A stretch of DNA of 64,000 nucleotides from an uncultured bacterium (GCA_905215385.1 CAJMPY010000004.1:1-64000); one strand, 5' to 3'; positions 43,479 to 54,162 are shown, counted from the first letter of the stretch. Numbers and translations are program-made. The notes: generated by a model from the letters alone, not told the origin.

Positions 43479-44585
43479 ATGACCATGTTCGCCCGCGATC
43501 TTTCCGTCGCGCACTACCGCAGCTTCGATAGCTATCACCTTGCCCTGGACGAGGGCGTGACGATACTTGCGGGACCCAACGCGGCGGGAAAGACCAATCT
43601 CATAGAGGCGCTGCAGCTGCTGACGAGCGGCGCCTCGTTTAGGCATCCGACCGCAGCCGAGCTCGTCCATGACGGCGTGGGCTCGTGCAAGATCGAGCTG
43701 AGGCTCGAGGGCGACGGCCGCGTGCTTGATATGGGATTGAGCGCGGAGGACGGTAAGCGCTCGTTTAGCCGCAACGGCAAGAGATGCTCTGCCGCCGGTG
43801 TGCGCGGGGTTCTTCCGAGCGTGCTGTTTTGCCCCGACCATCTGGACATGGTTAAGCGTGGCGCCAGTGTGCGCCGCGCCGCCCTCGATGACTTTGGCAT
43901 GCAACTGAGCGCACGCTATGCCGATCTTGCGAGCACCTATGGGCGCTGCGTGACCCAGCGTAACGCCTTGCTCAAGGAGACCTGGTGCTGCCGCGAGATG
44001 CTCGGCGCGTGGAACGATTCGATTGCCCGCGCGGGCTCGGCCCTGCTCGTGCACCGGTTGGCCCTGCTCGACCGGCTGGCGGGCCATGTGCACACTGCCT
44101 ACGGGCAAGTAGCGTCAGGTGAGGCCGCCAACGTGACCTATGCGTCCACGCTGGGGGCTTTGCCCCAGGTCGAGGATCGCGAAGAGCTGAAGGGTTGGGC
44201 GTACGAGCGCATGCTGGCCGCCCTTGACGAGCATGCCGACGAGGAAATTCGCCGCGGCGTGACGTTGGTGGGACCGCATCGCGACGAGATTGAGTTTACC
44301 GTGGCGGGTCGCTCCGCCCGTTCATTTGCCAGCCAAGGACAGCAGCGCACGCTGGTGCTGTCCTGGAAGGTGGCCGAGGTTGCCGTGGCTCGCGATGTCC
44401 TGGGCACCGCCCCACTGCTGCTTTTGGACGACGTGATGAGCGAGCTCGACGGCGAGCGTCGCGGCGCTTTCCTGCGGCTGATCGGCGATGATATCCAGAC
44501 GGTCATAACCACGACCAACCTGGGGTACTTTACCGATGACCTGCTTAATCGAGCCAAGGTGGTGAGCATGGGTGAGACGTGCTAA
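43479..44585 (+). CDS. recF: DNA replication and repair protein RecF
   Basis: SMC-like ATPase of 368 residues that helps load RecA at gaps. Walker A is GPNAAGKTN (near 31-39), the signature is SQGQQRTLVLSWK, and Walker B is PLLLLDDVMSELD. FCPDHLDMVKRG is also typical. It starts 10 bp after dnaN, with a second Met at residue 3, and overlaps the DUF721 gene by 14 bp. Confidence 0.97.
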   Translation: MTMFARDLSVAHYRSFDSYHLALDEGVTILAGPNAAGKTNLIEALQLLTSGASFRHPTAAELVHDGVGSCKIELRLEGDGRVLDMGLSAEDGKRSFSRNGKRCSAAGVRGVLPSVLFCPDHLDMVKRGASVRRAALDDFGMQLSARYADLASTYGRCVTQRNALLKETWCCREMLGAWNDSIARAGSALLVHRLALLDRLAGHVHTAYGQVASGEAANVTYASTLGALPQVEDREELKGWAYERMLAALDEHADEEIRRGVTLVGPHRDEIEFTVAGRSARSFASQGQQRTLVLSWKVAEVAVARDVLGTAPLLLLDDVMSELDGERRGAFLRLIGDDIQTVITTTNLGYFTDDLLNRAKVVSMGETC

Positions 44586-45135
44586 TTACGAGCGCGAGAG
44601 CGAGACAGTCGCCTTCAGCGGGTTTTTGAACGCAGAGCGCCAGCGCATCCTGGCGGCTGCAACGCCTAAGCGCCGTGCGCAGATGGAGGCCGCCGAGGAG
44701 TCGCGCACGGTCTATCGCGCATGGAACGCGGTGTGCTCGGGCACGCGCGAGGGACGGCATGTGACGGGACTGCGCTACCTGCCCGAGTCCAATGAGCTGC
44801 TGGTATATCTCGACTCGCCCTCGTGGACGCAGGAAATGACGCTGTTGCGCGAGATCATCCGCGCACGCATGGAGCGCGCCGGTGCGCATGTGGACGGCCT
44901 GGTGTTCAAAACCACCGCGCCCGGTCACACACCGCCCGCCGCCAAGGAACGCCTGCGCCCGGCGCCGACCGAGCGACCGCCGGCCCCGCACGCCGACCTA
45001 AGTGAGGCCGAGCGTACCGAGATCGAGCGCCAAGTGGCGCCCATCGAAGACCAAAAACTGCGCGAGGCCCTCGAGAATGCCATGAGAGCCAGTGCCGAGT
45101 GGGCCAAGGGCGTGCAAAGCAAAAAAGAGCCTTAA
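44572..45135 (+). CDS. DUF721 (DciA-like) protein
   Basis: A 187-residue protein of the DUF721 family. In proteobacteria and several other phyla DciA loads the replicative helicase, and actinobacteria carry this gene between recF and gyrB. The conserved core is at about 50-105: YRAWNAVCSG, GTREGRHVTGLRYLP, LLVYLDSPSWTQEMTLL. A Pro-rich linker and an acidic helix end the protein. GTG start, overlapping recF. Assignment as helicase loader is by family and position only. Confidence 0.85.
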   Translation: MRRANYERESETVAFSGFLNAERQRILAAATPKRRAQMEAAEESRTVYRAWNAVCSGTREGRHVTGLRYLPESNELLVYLDSPSWTQEMTLLREIIRARMERAGAHVDGLVFKTTAPGHTPPAAKERLRPAPTERPPAPHADLSEAERTEIERQVAPIEDQKLREALENAMRASAEWAKGVQSKKEP

Positions 45136-45162
45136 ATCGCATCTGGTGGCCTTGTAGAGCCA

Positions 45163-45192
45163 AATACCCTCGTTCCCGAGGGTATTTTTTTA
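45163..45192 (+). terminator. terminator after the DUF721 gene
   Basis: AATACCCTCG (45163-45172) and CGAGGGTATT (45177-45186) form a perfect stem followed by seven T. It ends the dnaN-recF transcript before gyrB. Confidence 0.92.
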
Positions 45193-45240
45193 CGATAAAC
45201 TAGTAAGGCTGTACACATTTTCTTGACTGAAGGAGGACGT

Positions 45241-47271
45241 GTGGCAAACGAAAACGATTACGATGGCGGCGAGATTAAGATTCTCGAAGGTCTCGAGGCC
45301 GTTCGTAAGCGCCCGGGCATGTATATCGGCTCGACGAGCGCCAGCGGTCTGCATCACCTGGTGTGGGAGATCGTTGACAACTCCGTCGACGAGGCCATGG
45401 CCGGTTTCTGCACCGAGATCCAGGTGACGGTCCACGCCGACAACTCCATCACGGTCGTCGACAACGGGCGCGGCATCCCCGTCGACGAGCACCCTGTTAA
45501 AAAGATCCCGACGCTCGAGGTCGTTATGACGATCTTGCATGCCGGCGGTAAGTTCGATAACTCGGCCTATAAGGTCTCGGGCGGCCTGCACGGCGTGGGC
45601 ATCTCCGTCGTCAACGCACTGTCCAAGCGCGTGGTCGTTCAGGTCCGTCGCGATGGCAACACCTACGAGATGGAGTTCTCGCGCGGCAAGACCGTCAAGA
45701 AGATGGAGGTCGTGGGCACCTCGGATTCGACGGGCACCACCGTCACCTTCTGGCCCGACGACGAGATCTTCGAGACCTGCATCTACGATTTCGATACGCT
45801 GCACAACCGTCTGCAGGAGACGGCGTTCCTCAATAAGAACCTCAAGATCGTGCTGACCGACGAGCGCGAGGCGACTCCCCACGTGGAGGAGTTTTGCTAC
45901 GAGGGCGGCATCATCGACTTCGTCAAGTTCCTCAACGACGGCAAGGACGTCCCCGAGGCCTTTAAGGAGCCCATCTACATCGAGGGCAAGTCGGATGCGG
46001 ACGCGCCCGTGACCAAGATGGGCGAGGTCGAGGTGTCCCTGCAGTGGAATGCCGGCTACGGCGAGAACGTCATGTCGTTTGCCAACGACATCTATACCCC
46101 CGAGGGCGGCATGCATCTCGAGGGCTTCCGCACCGCCCTCACTCGCGTGATCAACGATTACGCCCGCAAGCAGAACCTGCTCAAGGAGAAGGACGCCAAC
46201 CTGAGCGGCGACGATGTGCGCGAGGGCCTCTCGGCCGTCATTTCGGTCAAGCTGCCCGATCCGCAGTTTGAGGGCCAGACCAAGGCCAAGCTCGGCAGCT
46301 CCTACATGCGCGCGCTCACGCTCAAGATCGTGACCGACGGTCTTACCGATTATCTGGAGGAGCATCCCAAGCCCGCCCGCGAGATCGTCAAGAAGGCCCA
46401 GCAGGCATGTAAGGCCCGCAACGCCGCCCGTAAGGCGCGCGAAGCGACCCGCCGCAAGAGCCTACTCGAGACGGCGTCGCTGCCCGGCAAGCTCGCCGAC
46501 TGCTCGGTGCGCGACGCTGAGCTGACCGAGCTCTTTATCGTAGAGGGCGACTCGGCAGGCGGTTCGGCCAAGGACGGCCGTCGCCGAGACATCCAGGCGA
46601 TTTTGCCCCTGCGCGGCAAGATTCTGAACGTCGAGCGCGTGGGCGACCACCGCGCGTTCTCGAGTGACACCATCCAGTCGCTGATCACCGCGATCGGCTG
46701 CGGCGTTACGACGAGCGCCGGCGACGGCGGAGACTTCGATATTGCTAAGGCGCGCTACCACAAGATCATCATCATGACCGATGCAGACGTCGACGGTGCA
46801 CATATCCGCATCCTGCTGCTGACGTTCTTCTACAAGTACATGCGTCCGCTGATCGATGCCGGCTACGTCTATGTTGCCTGCCCGCCCATCTTTGGCATTA
46901 AGGTGCGCAACAAGATCCACTACGTGTATCCCAACGGCCGCCAGCCCGAAGACGAGATCCTGCGCGACACCATCCAGAGCCTGGGATTGAACCCCGACGA
47001 TAACGACGAGGACGGCAAGGCCAAGGACGGCAAGATCACCAAGAAGCGCAAGGGTTATACCGTTCAGCGCTACAAGGGTTTGGGCGAGATGGACCCCAAG
47101 CAGCTTGCCTCGACGACGATGGATCCCAAGACCCGCATCCTGCAGCGCGTGACGATCGAGGACGCCGTGGTGGCGGACCGCGCCGTGCGCGAGCTCATGG
47201 GTTCCGAGGTCGGCTATCGTCGCGAGTACATCGAGAAGCATGCACATGATGCACGATTCCTTGACGCTTAA
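45241..47271 (+). CDS. gyrB: DNA gyrase subunit B
   Basis: A 676-residue ATPase subunit of gyrase. The GHKL domain has VDNSVDEA, DNGRGIPV and SGGLHGVGISVVNAL; the TOPRIM domain has EGDSAGGSA, PLRGKILNVE and MTDADVDGAHI; the C-terminus contains RYKGLGEMDP. The quinolone-related positions in EGDSAGGSA and the Lys of RGKILNVE are unchanged. AAGGAGG four bases before a GTG at 45241 gives the start. gyrA follows after 11 bp. Confidence 0.98.
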   Translation: MANENDYDGGEIKILEGLEAVRKRPGMYIGSTSASGLHHLVWEIVDNSVDEAMAGFCTEIQVTVHADNSITVVDNGRGIPVDEHPVKKIPTLEVVMTILHAGGKFDNSAYKVSGGLHGVGISVVNALSKRVVVQVRRDGNTYEMEFSRGKTVKKMEVVGTSDSTGTTVTFWPDDEIFETCIYDFDTLHNRLQETAFLNKNLKIVLTDEREATPHVEEFCYEGGIIDFVKFLNDGKDVPEAFKEPIYIEGKSDADAPVTKMGEVEVSLQWNAGYGENVMSFANDIYTPEGGMHLEGFRTALTRVINDYARKQNLLKEKDANLSGDDVREGLSAVISVKLPDPQFEGQTKAKLGSSYMRALTLKIVTDGLTDYLEEHPKPAREIVKKAQQACKARNAARKAREATRRKSLLETASLPGKLADCSVRDAELTELFIVEGDSAGGSAKDGRRRDIQAILPLRGKILNVERVGDHRAFSSDTIQSLITAIGCGVTTSAGDGGDFDIAKARYHKIIIMTDADVDGAHIRILLLTFFYKYMRPLIDAGYVYVACPPIFGIKVRNKIHYVYPNGRQPEDEILRDTIQSLGLNPDDNDEDGKAKDGKITKKRKGYTVQRYKGLGEMDPKQLASTTMDPKTRILQRVTIEDAVVADRAVRELMGSEVGYRREYIEKHAHDARFLDA

Positions 47272-47282
47272 GAGGAGGTAAC

Positions 47283-50024
47283 GTGGCAGACGATATCAAC
47301 AATAACGAGGGTATGGACGAGGCCGGCGATGCCGGTATGCCCGATGATCTGAAGCGCCTGCTTGCCCGTGCTGAGCAGGGCGAGGACGGCGATCCGGACG
47401 CCTATAACCCCGATGCCGATGATGATGAGGAAGAAGACGACGACGCTGAGCTCGAGGAGAGCTTTGGCGAAGTCGATCGCGGCGCCTCGGCCGGCGAGGA
47501 TATCAACGGCGGCCAGCTCCAGATTTCGGAGTTTGGCCGCGAGATGAAGCAGTCGTTCATCGAGTATTCGATGTCGGTCATCACGGCGCGCGCCCTGCCG
47601 GACGTGCGCGACGGCTTAAAGCCGGTGCACCGCCGCATCCTGTACGCGATGAACGAGAGCGGCATCTACCCCAACCGCCCACATAAGAAGTCGGCCTGGA
47701 CGGTCGGCGAAGTTATCGGTAAGTACCACCCGCACGGCGATTTCGCGGTCTATGAGGCCATGGTCCGCCTGGCGCAGTGGTTCTCCATGCGCACGCCGCT
47801 CATCGACGGTCACGGCAACTTCGGTAACATCGACGGCGACGGCGCGGCGGCCATGCGTTACACCGAGAGCCGCCTGGCAAAGCCCGCCATGGAACTGCTG
47901 CGTGACTTGCAGAAGGATACCGTCGACTGGCAGCCCAACTACGACGAATCACTTGCCGAGCCCGTGGCGCTGCCTGCGCGCTTCCCCAACCTGCTGGTCA
48001 ACGGCAGCCAGGGCATCGCCGTCGGCATGGCCACCAACATCGCCCCGCATAACCTCACCGAGGCGATTGAGGCCACCTGCTACCTGATCGACAACCCCGA
48101 CGCCACCGTCGACGAGCTCATGCAGATCATGCCAGGTCCGGACTTCCCCACCGGCGCCATAATCATGGGCAGCGCCGGCATTAAGCAGAGCTACGAGACC
48201 GGCCGCGGCTCCATTACCGTGCGTGCCAAGGCACATGTGGAGTCCACCAAGACCGGTCGCAGCCGCCTGGTCTTTACCGAGATTCCCTACATGGTCAACA
48301 AGGGCACCCTGCAGGAGAAGATCGCCCAACTCGTCAACGACAAGCGCGTCGAGGGCATCTCGGATATGCGCGATGAGTCCAACCAGAAGGGCATCCGTCT
48401 GGTCATCGAGCTCAAGAAGGGCGTCATTCCGCAGGTCGTGCTCAACAACCTGTATAAGTACACCTCGCTGCAGACGACCTTTGGCGCCAACAACCTGGCG
48501 CTCGTCAACGGCGTTCCCAAATGCCTGAGCCTGCGCGAGATGCTGCAGCACTACATCGACCACCAGGTCGACGTCGTCACCCGCCGCACTCGCTTCGACC
48601 TTAAGAAGGCCCAGGCGCGTGCCCATATCCTCGAGGGCTACCTGATGGCCCTCGACCATATCGACGAGGTCATTAGCATCATCCGCTCCTCGCAGACCGA
48701 CTCCGAGGCCAGCAGCCGCTTGATCGAGCGCTTTGGCTTTACGCCCGAGCAGACCACGGCCATCCTCGAGATGAAGCTGCGCCGCCTGACCGGCCTGGAG
48801 CGCGACAAGATCCAAGAAGAGTTGGACGGCCTGCGCCGCGCCATCGCCTACTACGAGGACCTGCTGGCGCATGAGGGGAAAATCCTGGGCGTCATCAAGG
48901 AAGAGATGCGCGAGATCTCCAAGAAGTTTGGCGACAAGCGCCGCACCGAGATCAGCCAGGTTGAGAAGGACCTGGATGTCGAGGACCTCATTGCCGACGA
49001 GGATATGGTCGTGACCATCACCCACACCGGCTATGTCAAGCGCATCCCGGTGGCCGCCTACCGCGCCCAGAAACGCGGCGGCAAGGGCGTGTCGGGCGTC
49101 AACCTCAAAGAGGACGATGTCATCGACGAGATGTTCATCGCGTCCACGCACGAGTACGTGCTGTTCTTCTCGAGCAAGGGCAAGGTCTATCGCCTGAAGG
49201 TGCACGAGCTGCCGGTGGGTACGCGCCAGGCGCGCGGTACCGCGATCGTCAACCTGCTGCCCTTCGAGGAGGGCGAGAAGATCGCGAGCGTCATCAGCTG
49301 CCGCGAGTTCCCTGCTGACGAGTACCTGATGTTTGCCACCAAGAGCGGCATGGTCAAGAAGACCGTGATGAGCGCATATGACCGCAGCCGTCGCGACGGC
49401 CTGATCGCTATCAACCTGCGTGACGACGACGCGCTGCTGAACGTGCGCCGCGTGCGCGAGGGCGACAAGATTATCCTGGCCACCACCGCGGGCAAGGCGA
49501 TCATGTTCTCCGAGGAGCAGGTGCGCGCCACCGGCCGCGATACCAGCGGCGTTCGCGGTATCGGTATGAAGGACGGCGTGAGCGTTCTGGGCATGGAAGT
49601 CACTAACGGCAACGGCGATCTGTTCGTCATCACCGAGCGCGGCTACGGCAAGCGCACGCCGGTCGCGGACTACCCGGAGCAGAATCGCGGCGGCCAGGGC
49701 GTCTACACCATCCAAATGACCGAGCGTAAGGGCAACCTCGCGGCCATGAAGACGGTGGGCCCGCAGCACGAGCTGTTCATCGTGACGGAAGGCGCGACGG
49801 TCATTCGCGTCAAGACCGACGAGATCAGCCAGACCGGCCGCGCCACCCAGGGCGTCAAGATGATGACCGTCGACAACAACGACCGCATCTGCGCCGTAGC
49901 CCGCATGACGGCAGCCAAGGAAAAACCCGAAGGCGAAGGCGCCGAGGCCGCAGCCGACACCGAAGAGGCCCCAGTCGACCTAGGCGACGGCAACGACATG
50001 CCAGAGGATCTCCTAGACGAGTAA
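47283..50024 (+). CDS. gyrA: DNA gyrase subunit A
   Basis: A 913-residue DNA cleavage/religation subunit. An unusual acidic extension of about 70 residues precedes the winged-helix/tower domain, which has the catalytic Tyr in AAAMRYTESR. The C-terminal beta-pinwheel contains the gyrase box region QKRGGKGVSG, and the tail is acidic. The quinolone-resistance region reads HGDFAVYEAMVR: Phe154 and Glu158 occupy the positions of E. coli Ser83 and Asp87. GTG start with GAGGAGG four bases upstream. Confidence 0.98.
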   Translation: MADDINNNEGMDEAGDAGMPDDLKRLLARAEQGEDGDPDAYNPDADDDEEEDDDAELEESFGEVDRGASAGEDINGGQLQISEFGREMKQSFIEYSMSVITARALPDVRDGLKPVHRRILYAMNESGIYPNRPHKKSAWTVGEVIGKYHPHGDFAVYEAMVRLAQWFSMRTPLIDGHGNFGNIDGDGAAAMRYTESRLAKPAMELLRDLQKDTVDWQPNYDESLAEPVALPARFPNLLVNGSQGIAVGMATNIAPHNLTEAIEATCYLIDNPDATVDELMQIMPGPDFPTGAIIMGSAGIKQSYETGRGSITVRAKAHVESTKTGRSRLVFTEIPYMVNKGTLQEKIAQLVNDKRVEGISDMRDESNQKGIRLVIELKKGVIPQVVLNNLYKYTSLQTTFGANNLALVNGVPKCLSLREMLQHYIDHQVDVVTRRTRFDLKKAQARAHILEGYLMALDHIDEVISIIRSSQTDSEASSRLIERFGFTPEQTTAILEMKLRRLTGLERDKIQEELDGLRRAIAYYEDLLAHEGKILGVIKEEMREISKKFGDKRRTEISQVEKDLDVEDLIADEDMVVTITHTGYVKRIPVAAYRAQKRGGKGVSGVNLKEDDVIDEMFIASTHEYVLFFSSKGKVYRLKVHELPVGTRQARGTAIVNLLPFEEGEKIASVISCREFPADEYLMFATKSGMVKKTVMSAYDRSRRDGLIAINLRDDDALLNVRRVREGDKIILATTAGKAIMFSEEQVRATGRDTSGVRGIGMKDGVSVLGMEVTNGNGDLFVITERGYGKRTPVADYPEQNRGGQGVYTIQMTERKGNLAAMKTVGPQHELFIVTEGATVIRVKTDEISQTGRATQGVKMMTVDNNDRICAVARMTAAKEKPEGEGAEAAADTEEAPVDLGDGNDMPEDLLDE

Positions 50025-50064
50025 GAGGCCCTAGCTGATAGAAAATATCAGACCCCATATATCG

Positions 50065-50097
50065 GCGGTCGGCGCACTGCGCGCCGACCGCTTTTTT
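50065..50097 (+). terminator. gyrA terminator
   Basis: A perfect 11-bp stem GCGGTCGGCGC (50065-50075) / GCGCCGACCGC (50081-50091) with a five-base loop, followed by six T. Confidence 0.95.
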
Positions 50098-50115
50098 GAC
50101 AATCTTGAACCTCGC

Positions 50116-50252
50116 GTCGGCCCCGGCTGCCCGGCGGCATGCGAAGTCGATCGCGAGTTCCGCACGAGCCGGAGAGCACTTAATGTGCTCTCCGTGCGAG
50201 CAGGACTGTCCGAGCAGGCGACTTCGCATGCCGCCGGGCAGCCGGGGCCGAC
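50116..50252. repeat. long nested palindrome
   Basis: A perfect 34-bp inverted repeat (50116-50149 with 50219-50252) encloses a second hairpin: GGAGAGCAC/GTGCTCTCC around TTAAT, flanked by CGCAC/GTGCG. Outside the arms, AATCTTGA (50101-50108) and TCAAAGATT extend the symmetry imperfectly. It lies between the gyrA terminator and tRNA-Ile and codes for nothing visible. A miniature mobile element or a structured RNA are both possible. Confidence 0.85.
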
Positions 50253-50323
50253 ACCCCTCAAAGATTTTCAAAAAAGTTGTTGACGCGCGCGTAACGACTC
50301 GTCTAATATATCCCTTGCGCGAT

Positions 50324-50400
50324 GGACCTGTAGCTCAGTTGGTTAGAGCGTCCGGCTGATAACCGGGAGGTCACAAGTTCGAATCTTGTCAGGTCCACCA
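50324..50400 (+). tRNA. tRNA-Ile (GAT), copy 1
   Basis: A 77-nt cloverleaf with encoded CCA. Acceptor GGACCTG/CAGGTCC, anticodon loop CTGATAA (GAT), T-arm ACAAGTTCGAATCTTGT. Identical to the copy at 50548-50624. Confidence 0.97.
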
Positions 50401-50411
50401 CTTTCTTTCGC

Positions 50412-50456
50412 AATAAACACCCCAGCGAGAGCCGAGTCGCCGCTGGGGTGTTTATT
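50412..50456. terminator. perfect hairpin between tRNA-Ile and tRNA-Ala
   Basis: AATAAACACCCCAGCG (50412-50427) and CGCTGGGGTGTTTATT (50441-50456) are perfect reverse complements, followed by few T. It may terminate, attenuate or mark processing between the tRNAs. Confidence 0.6.
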
Positions 50457-50467
50457 ACTGTCTCCGT

Positions 50468-50543
50468 GGGGGTTTAGCTCAGCTGGGAGAGCGCGGGCTT
50501 TGCAAGCCTGAGGTCAGGGGTTCGATCCCCCTAACCTCCACCA
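50468..50543 (+). tRNA. tRNA-Ala (TGC)
   Basis: A 76-nt cloverleaf with encoded CCA. Acceptor GGGGGTT/AACCTCC (one G-T pair), anticodon loop TTTGCAA (TGC), T-arm CAGGGGTTCGATCCCCCTA. Confidence 0.97.
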
Positions 50544-50547
50544 TGAT

Positions 50548-50624
50548 GGACCTGTAGCTCAGTTGGTTAGAGCGTCCGGCTGATAACCGGGAGGTCACAA
50601 GTTCGAATCTTGTCAGGTCCACCA
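50548..50624 (+). tRNA. tRNA-Ile (GAT), copy 2
   Basis: Identical to copy 1 and placed four bases after tRNA-Ala, so it is surely processed from the same transcript. Confidence 0.97.
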
Positions 50625-50638
50625 TCAAAACTGTGAAG

Positions 50639-50669
50639 AGCCCTGGGGCGTTGCCTCGGGGCTTTTTTC
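50639..50669 (+). terminator. terminator of the tRNA operon
   Basis: AGCCCTGGGGC (50639-50649) and GCCTCGGGGCT (50653-50663) pair with two G-T pairs around a three-base loop, followed by six T. Confidence 0.9.
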
Positions 50670-50808
50670 TTACCTACTGAAAGTAGTCAAAAAAGCCCCG
50701 TCCCAAATTAACTACTTTGATTTTGTGTGCTGTGCGAAAGTTTGGGTAGTATAGCTATTCAATGCGGCGGGCTGCCGCGTGTTAACCGCTACGTACCGGA
50801 GGTGTTCC
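50670..50808. other. intergenic region before the bifunctional-nuclease gene
   Basis: Contains an 8-bp inverted repeat AAAGTAGT/ACTACTTT (50680-50718) around a copy of AAAAAAGCCCCG. It probably includes the promoter of the next gene, but no clear -35/-10 pair was found. Confidence 0.35.
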
Positions 50809-51309
50809 ATGGTTCGTGTCGACATAGAGACCATCGTCATGGCCGCCGGTCCCGTGCCATCGCTTATCGTGCTTCGTGAGCGCAGCAGCAAATCGGACTC
50901 GCCCGCGCCGCTGCGTTCCCTTTCCATTCAGACTGGTTCGTTTGAAGCTGCTGCCATCAGCCGCGGCATCGATAGCGGCCGCGCCGAGCGCCCGATCACC
51001 CATGACCTGTTGCTCGATACCGTTGACGCCCTGGGCGCCAAGCTCGAGCGCATCGAGATCGTTCGCGCCGAGCCGCCGGTGTTCTACGCGACGATCGTCG
51101 TACTGGCCGATGGCGAGGAGCGCAAGATCGACGCTCGTCCCAGTGATGCCATTGCCCTTGCCGTGCGCAGCAATGCTCCCATGTTTGTGGAGGACGACAT
51201 CATGAATCGCCTGGGCACTGTTTCCACCCACGCCGAGGATGTCGACGACGAGCAGGAGTTCGAGAAGTTCGACGAGTTCGTCCATACGCTCTCCCCCGAT
51301 GACTTCTAA
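50809..51309 (+). CDS. bifunctional nuclease family protein (DUF151)
   Basis: A 166-residue member of the DUF151/BFN family, named after plant proteins with DNase and RNase activity; the bacterial role is unclear. Family signatures include RPITHDLLLDTVDALGAKLE, VFYATIVVLADGEERKIDAR and SDAIALAVRSNAPMFVED. The acidic C-terminus DVDDEQEFEKFDEF is typical of actinobacterial members. GGAGG six bases before the ATG at 50809 sets the start. Confidence 0.92.
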   Translation: MVRVDIETIVMAAGPVPSLIVLRERSSKSDSPAPLRSLSIQTGSFEAAAISRGIDSGRAERPITHDLLLDTVDALGAKLERIEIVRAEPPVFYATIVVLADGEERKIDARPSDAIALAVRSNAPMFVEDDIMNRLGTVSTHAEDVDDEQEFEKFDEFVHTLSPDDF

Positions 51310-51342
51310 ATGCGGGGCGGCAGGGTTGCGGAGTGTTCGCTG

Positions 51343-51699
51343 ATGGCCAGCGGTATGTCGGCTGAGGCGGCGGCCATTGCGCGCGAGGCCCAGATGCGCT
51401 CGGAGGCATCCGAGGCGGCACGCATTGCCTATGTGACGCAGGCCCGCACGCTTCGCGAGCGCCGCGGCTCGTTTATCAAGATGGTTGTCGTCTCCGCCCT
51501 TGTCGCGGCAATCTGCTCGCGCCTTCGTGGTACAGTTGGTGCGCTTGGGTTTTCGATTTCAACAGGCTTGGTAATCTGGGGTGTGGTCGATGCAGTAATG
51601 CTGACCAACCAGATCAAGGTACTCGACAAGCGCGCGATGGATATGATGCGCGCCCGCGACGCTGCCGCCAAGATCGCTGCCGAGGCACAAGAACTGTAA
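51343..51699 (+). CDS. hypothetical membrane protein
   Basis: A 118-residue protein I do not recognise. An Ala/Glu/Arg-rich amphipathic helix (about 5-40) is followed by two TM helices (about 46-64 and 70-88) and another charged helix with DKRAMDMMRARDAAAK. GGAG nine bases before the ATG at 51343 is the only ribosome site; an earlier in-frame ATG at 51310 directly follows the previous stop codon and is possible. It appears to belong to an operon with its neighbours. Confidence 0.55.
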   Translation: MASGMSAEAAAIAREAQMRSEASEAARIAYVTQARTLRERRGSFIKMVVVSALVAAICSRLRGTVGALGFSISTGLVIWGVVDAVMLTNQIKVLDKRAMDMMRARDAAAKIAAEAQEL

Positions 51700-51729
51700 C
51701 GACGCCAGACTCGATGGGAAGGTCTAAAG

Positions 51730-52179
51730 ATGGCACAGGATATGCAGGACGCCGGTAACGTCTCCGCCGAGCTCGACGCCATGGTGTGTGACCTGATTGG
51801 TGCGTTCTTGGACGACCTTGCCGCCGGCGAGAACCCGGGCGTAGTTGTGGCGATCGAGGACGCTGCTTCCAACCGATATCTGGCGGCGCTCGACGAGGAC
51901 GGCGAAGAGGCATGCCTCGAGGCGGCCACCAACTTTATCTCCGAGCACAAGATGGGTCTTAAGGACGAGGGCCTGGGCCGCATCGCCCGCTATGCCATCG
52001 GCTACACCGGTTGTGTCGAAATTGACGGCGGCTATCACGACGCCCTGCTCGTGAGCTTCTTCGAAACCACGCTCGAGAGCGGTTTTTCGGCATACGTGCT
52101 GTATGAGGGCATGGGTGCCGGCGATGGTTTTATGTGGAGCGACCCTGAACCTGCAGGTGAGGAAACCCCTCTTATCTAA
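51730..52179 (+). CDS. hypothetical soluble acidic protein
   Basis: A 149-residue acidic protein of unknown function, without signal or TM segments. It has a helical N-terminus (ELDAMVCDLIGAFLDDLAAG) and several strand-like stretches (GVVVAIEDA, RYAIGYTGCVEI, DALLVSFFETT, SAYVLYEGMG). Codon use matches its neighbours, which supports a real gene. It starts 31 bp after the membrane-protein gene and ends 117 bp before typA. Confidence 0.65.
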   Translation: MAQDMQDAGNVSAELDAMVCDLIGAFLDDLAAGENPGVVVAIEDAASNRYLAALDEDGEEACLEAATNFISEHKMGLKDEGLGRIARYAIGYTGCVEIDGGYHDALLVSFFETTLESGFSAYVLYEGMGAGDGFMWSDPEPAGEETPLI

Positions 52180-52296
52180 AATCGCTAAAATAAACGAGTT
52201 TTCGGTAAAAGGCTCAATATTCCCGCTGAGCGTTGTATCGCTGGGCGGGCCGCATACGCGTGCCGTTTGTATATGGATAGAAGATAGGGGAACTAC

Positions 52297-54135
<1,839 letters not shown>

Positions 54136-54162
54136 GCGCTGGGCTTTATAGCGACTAACAAG

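Noticed and set aside
42111..44108. A 665-codon minus-strand frame across dnaN and recF
   Set aside because: Shadow of dnaN and recF, both certain genes; composition is that of reverse-complemented coding DNA.
47949..49769. A 606-codon minus-strand frame in gyrA
   Set aside because: Antisense shadow of gyrA without a ribosome site.
50116..50252. The gyrA transcription terminator
   Set aside because: A better terminator with six T lies at 50065-50097, and this palindrome has no T-run after it.
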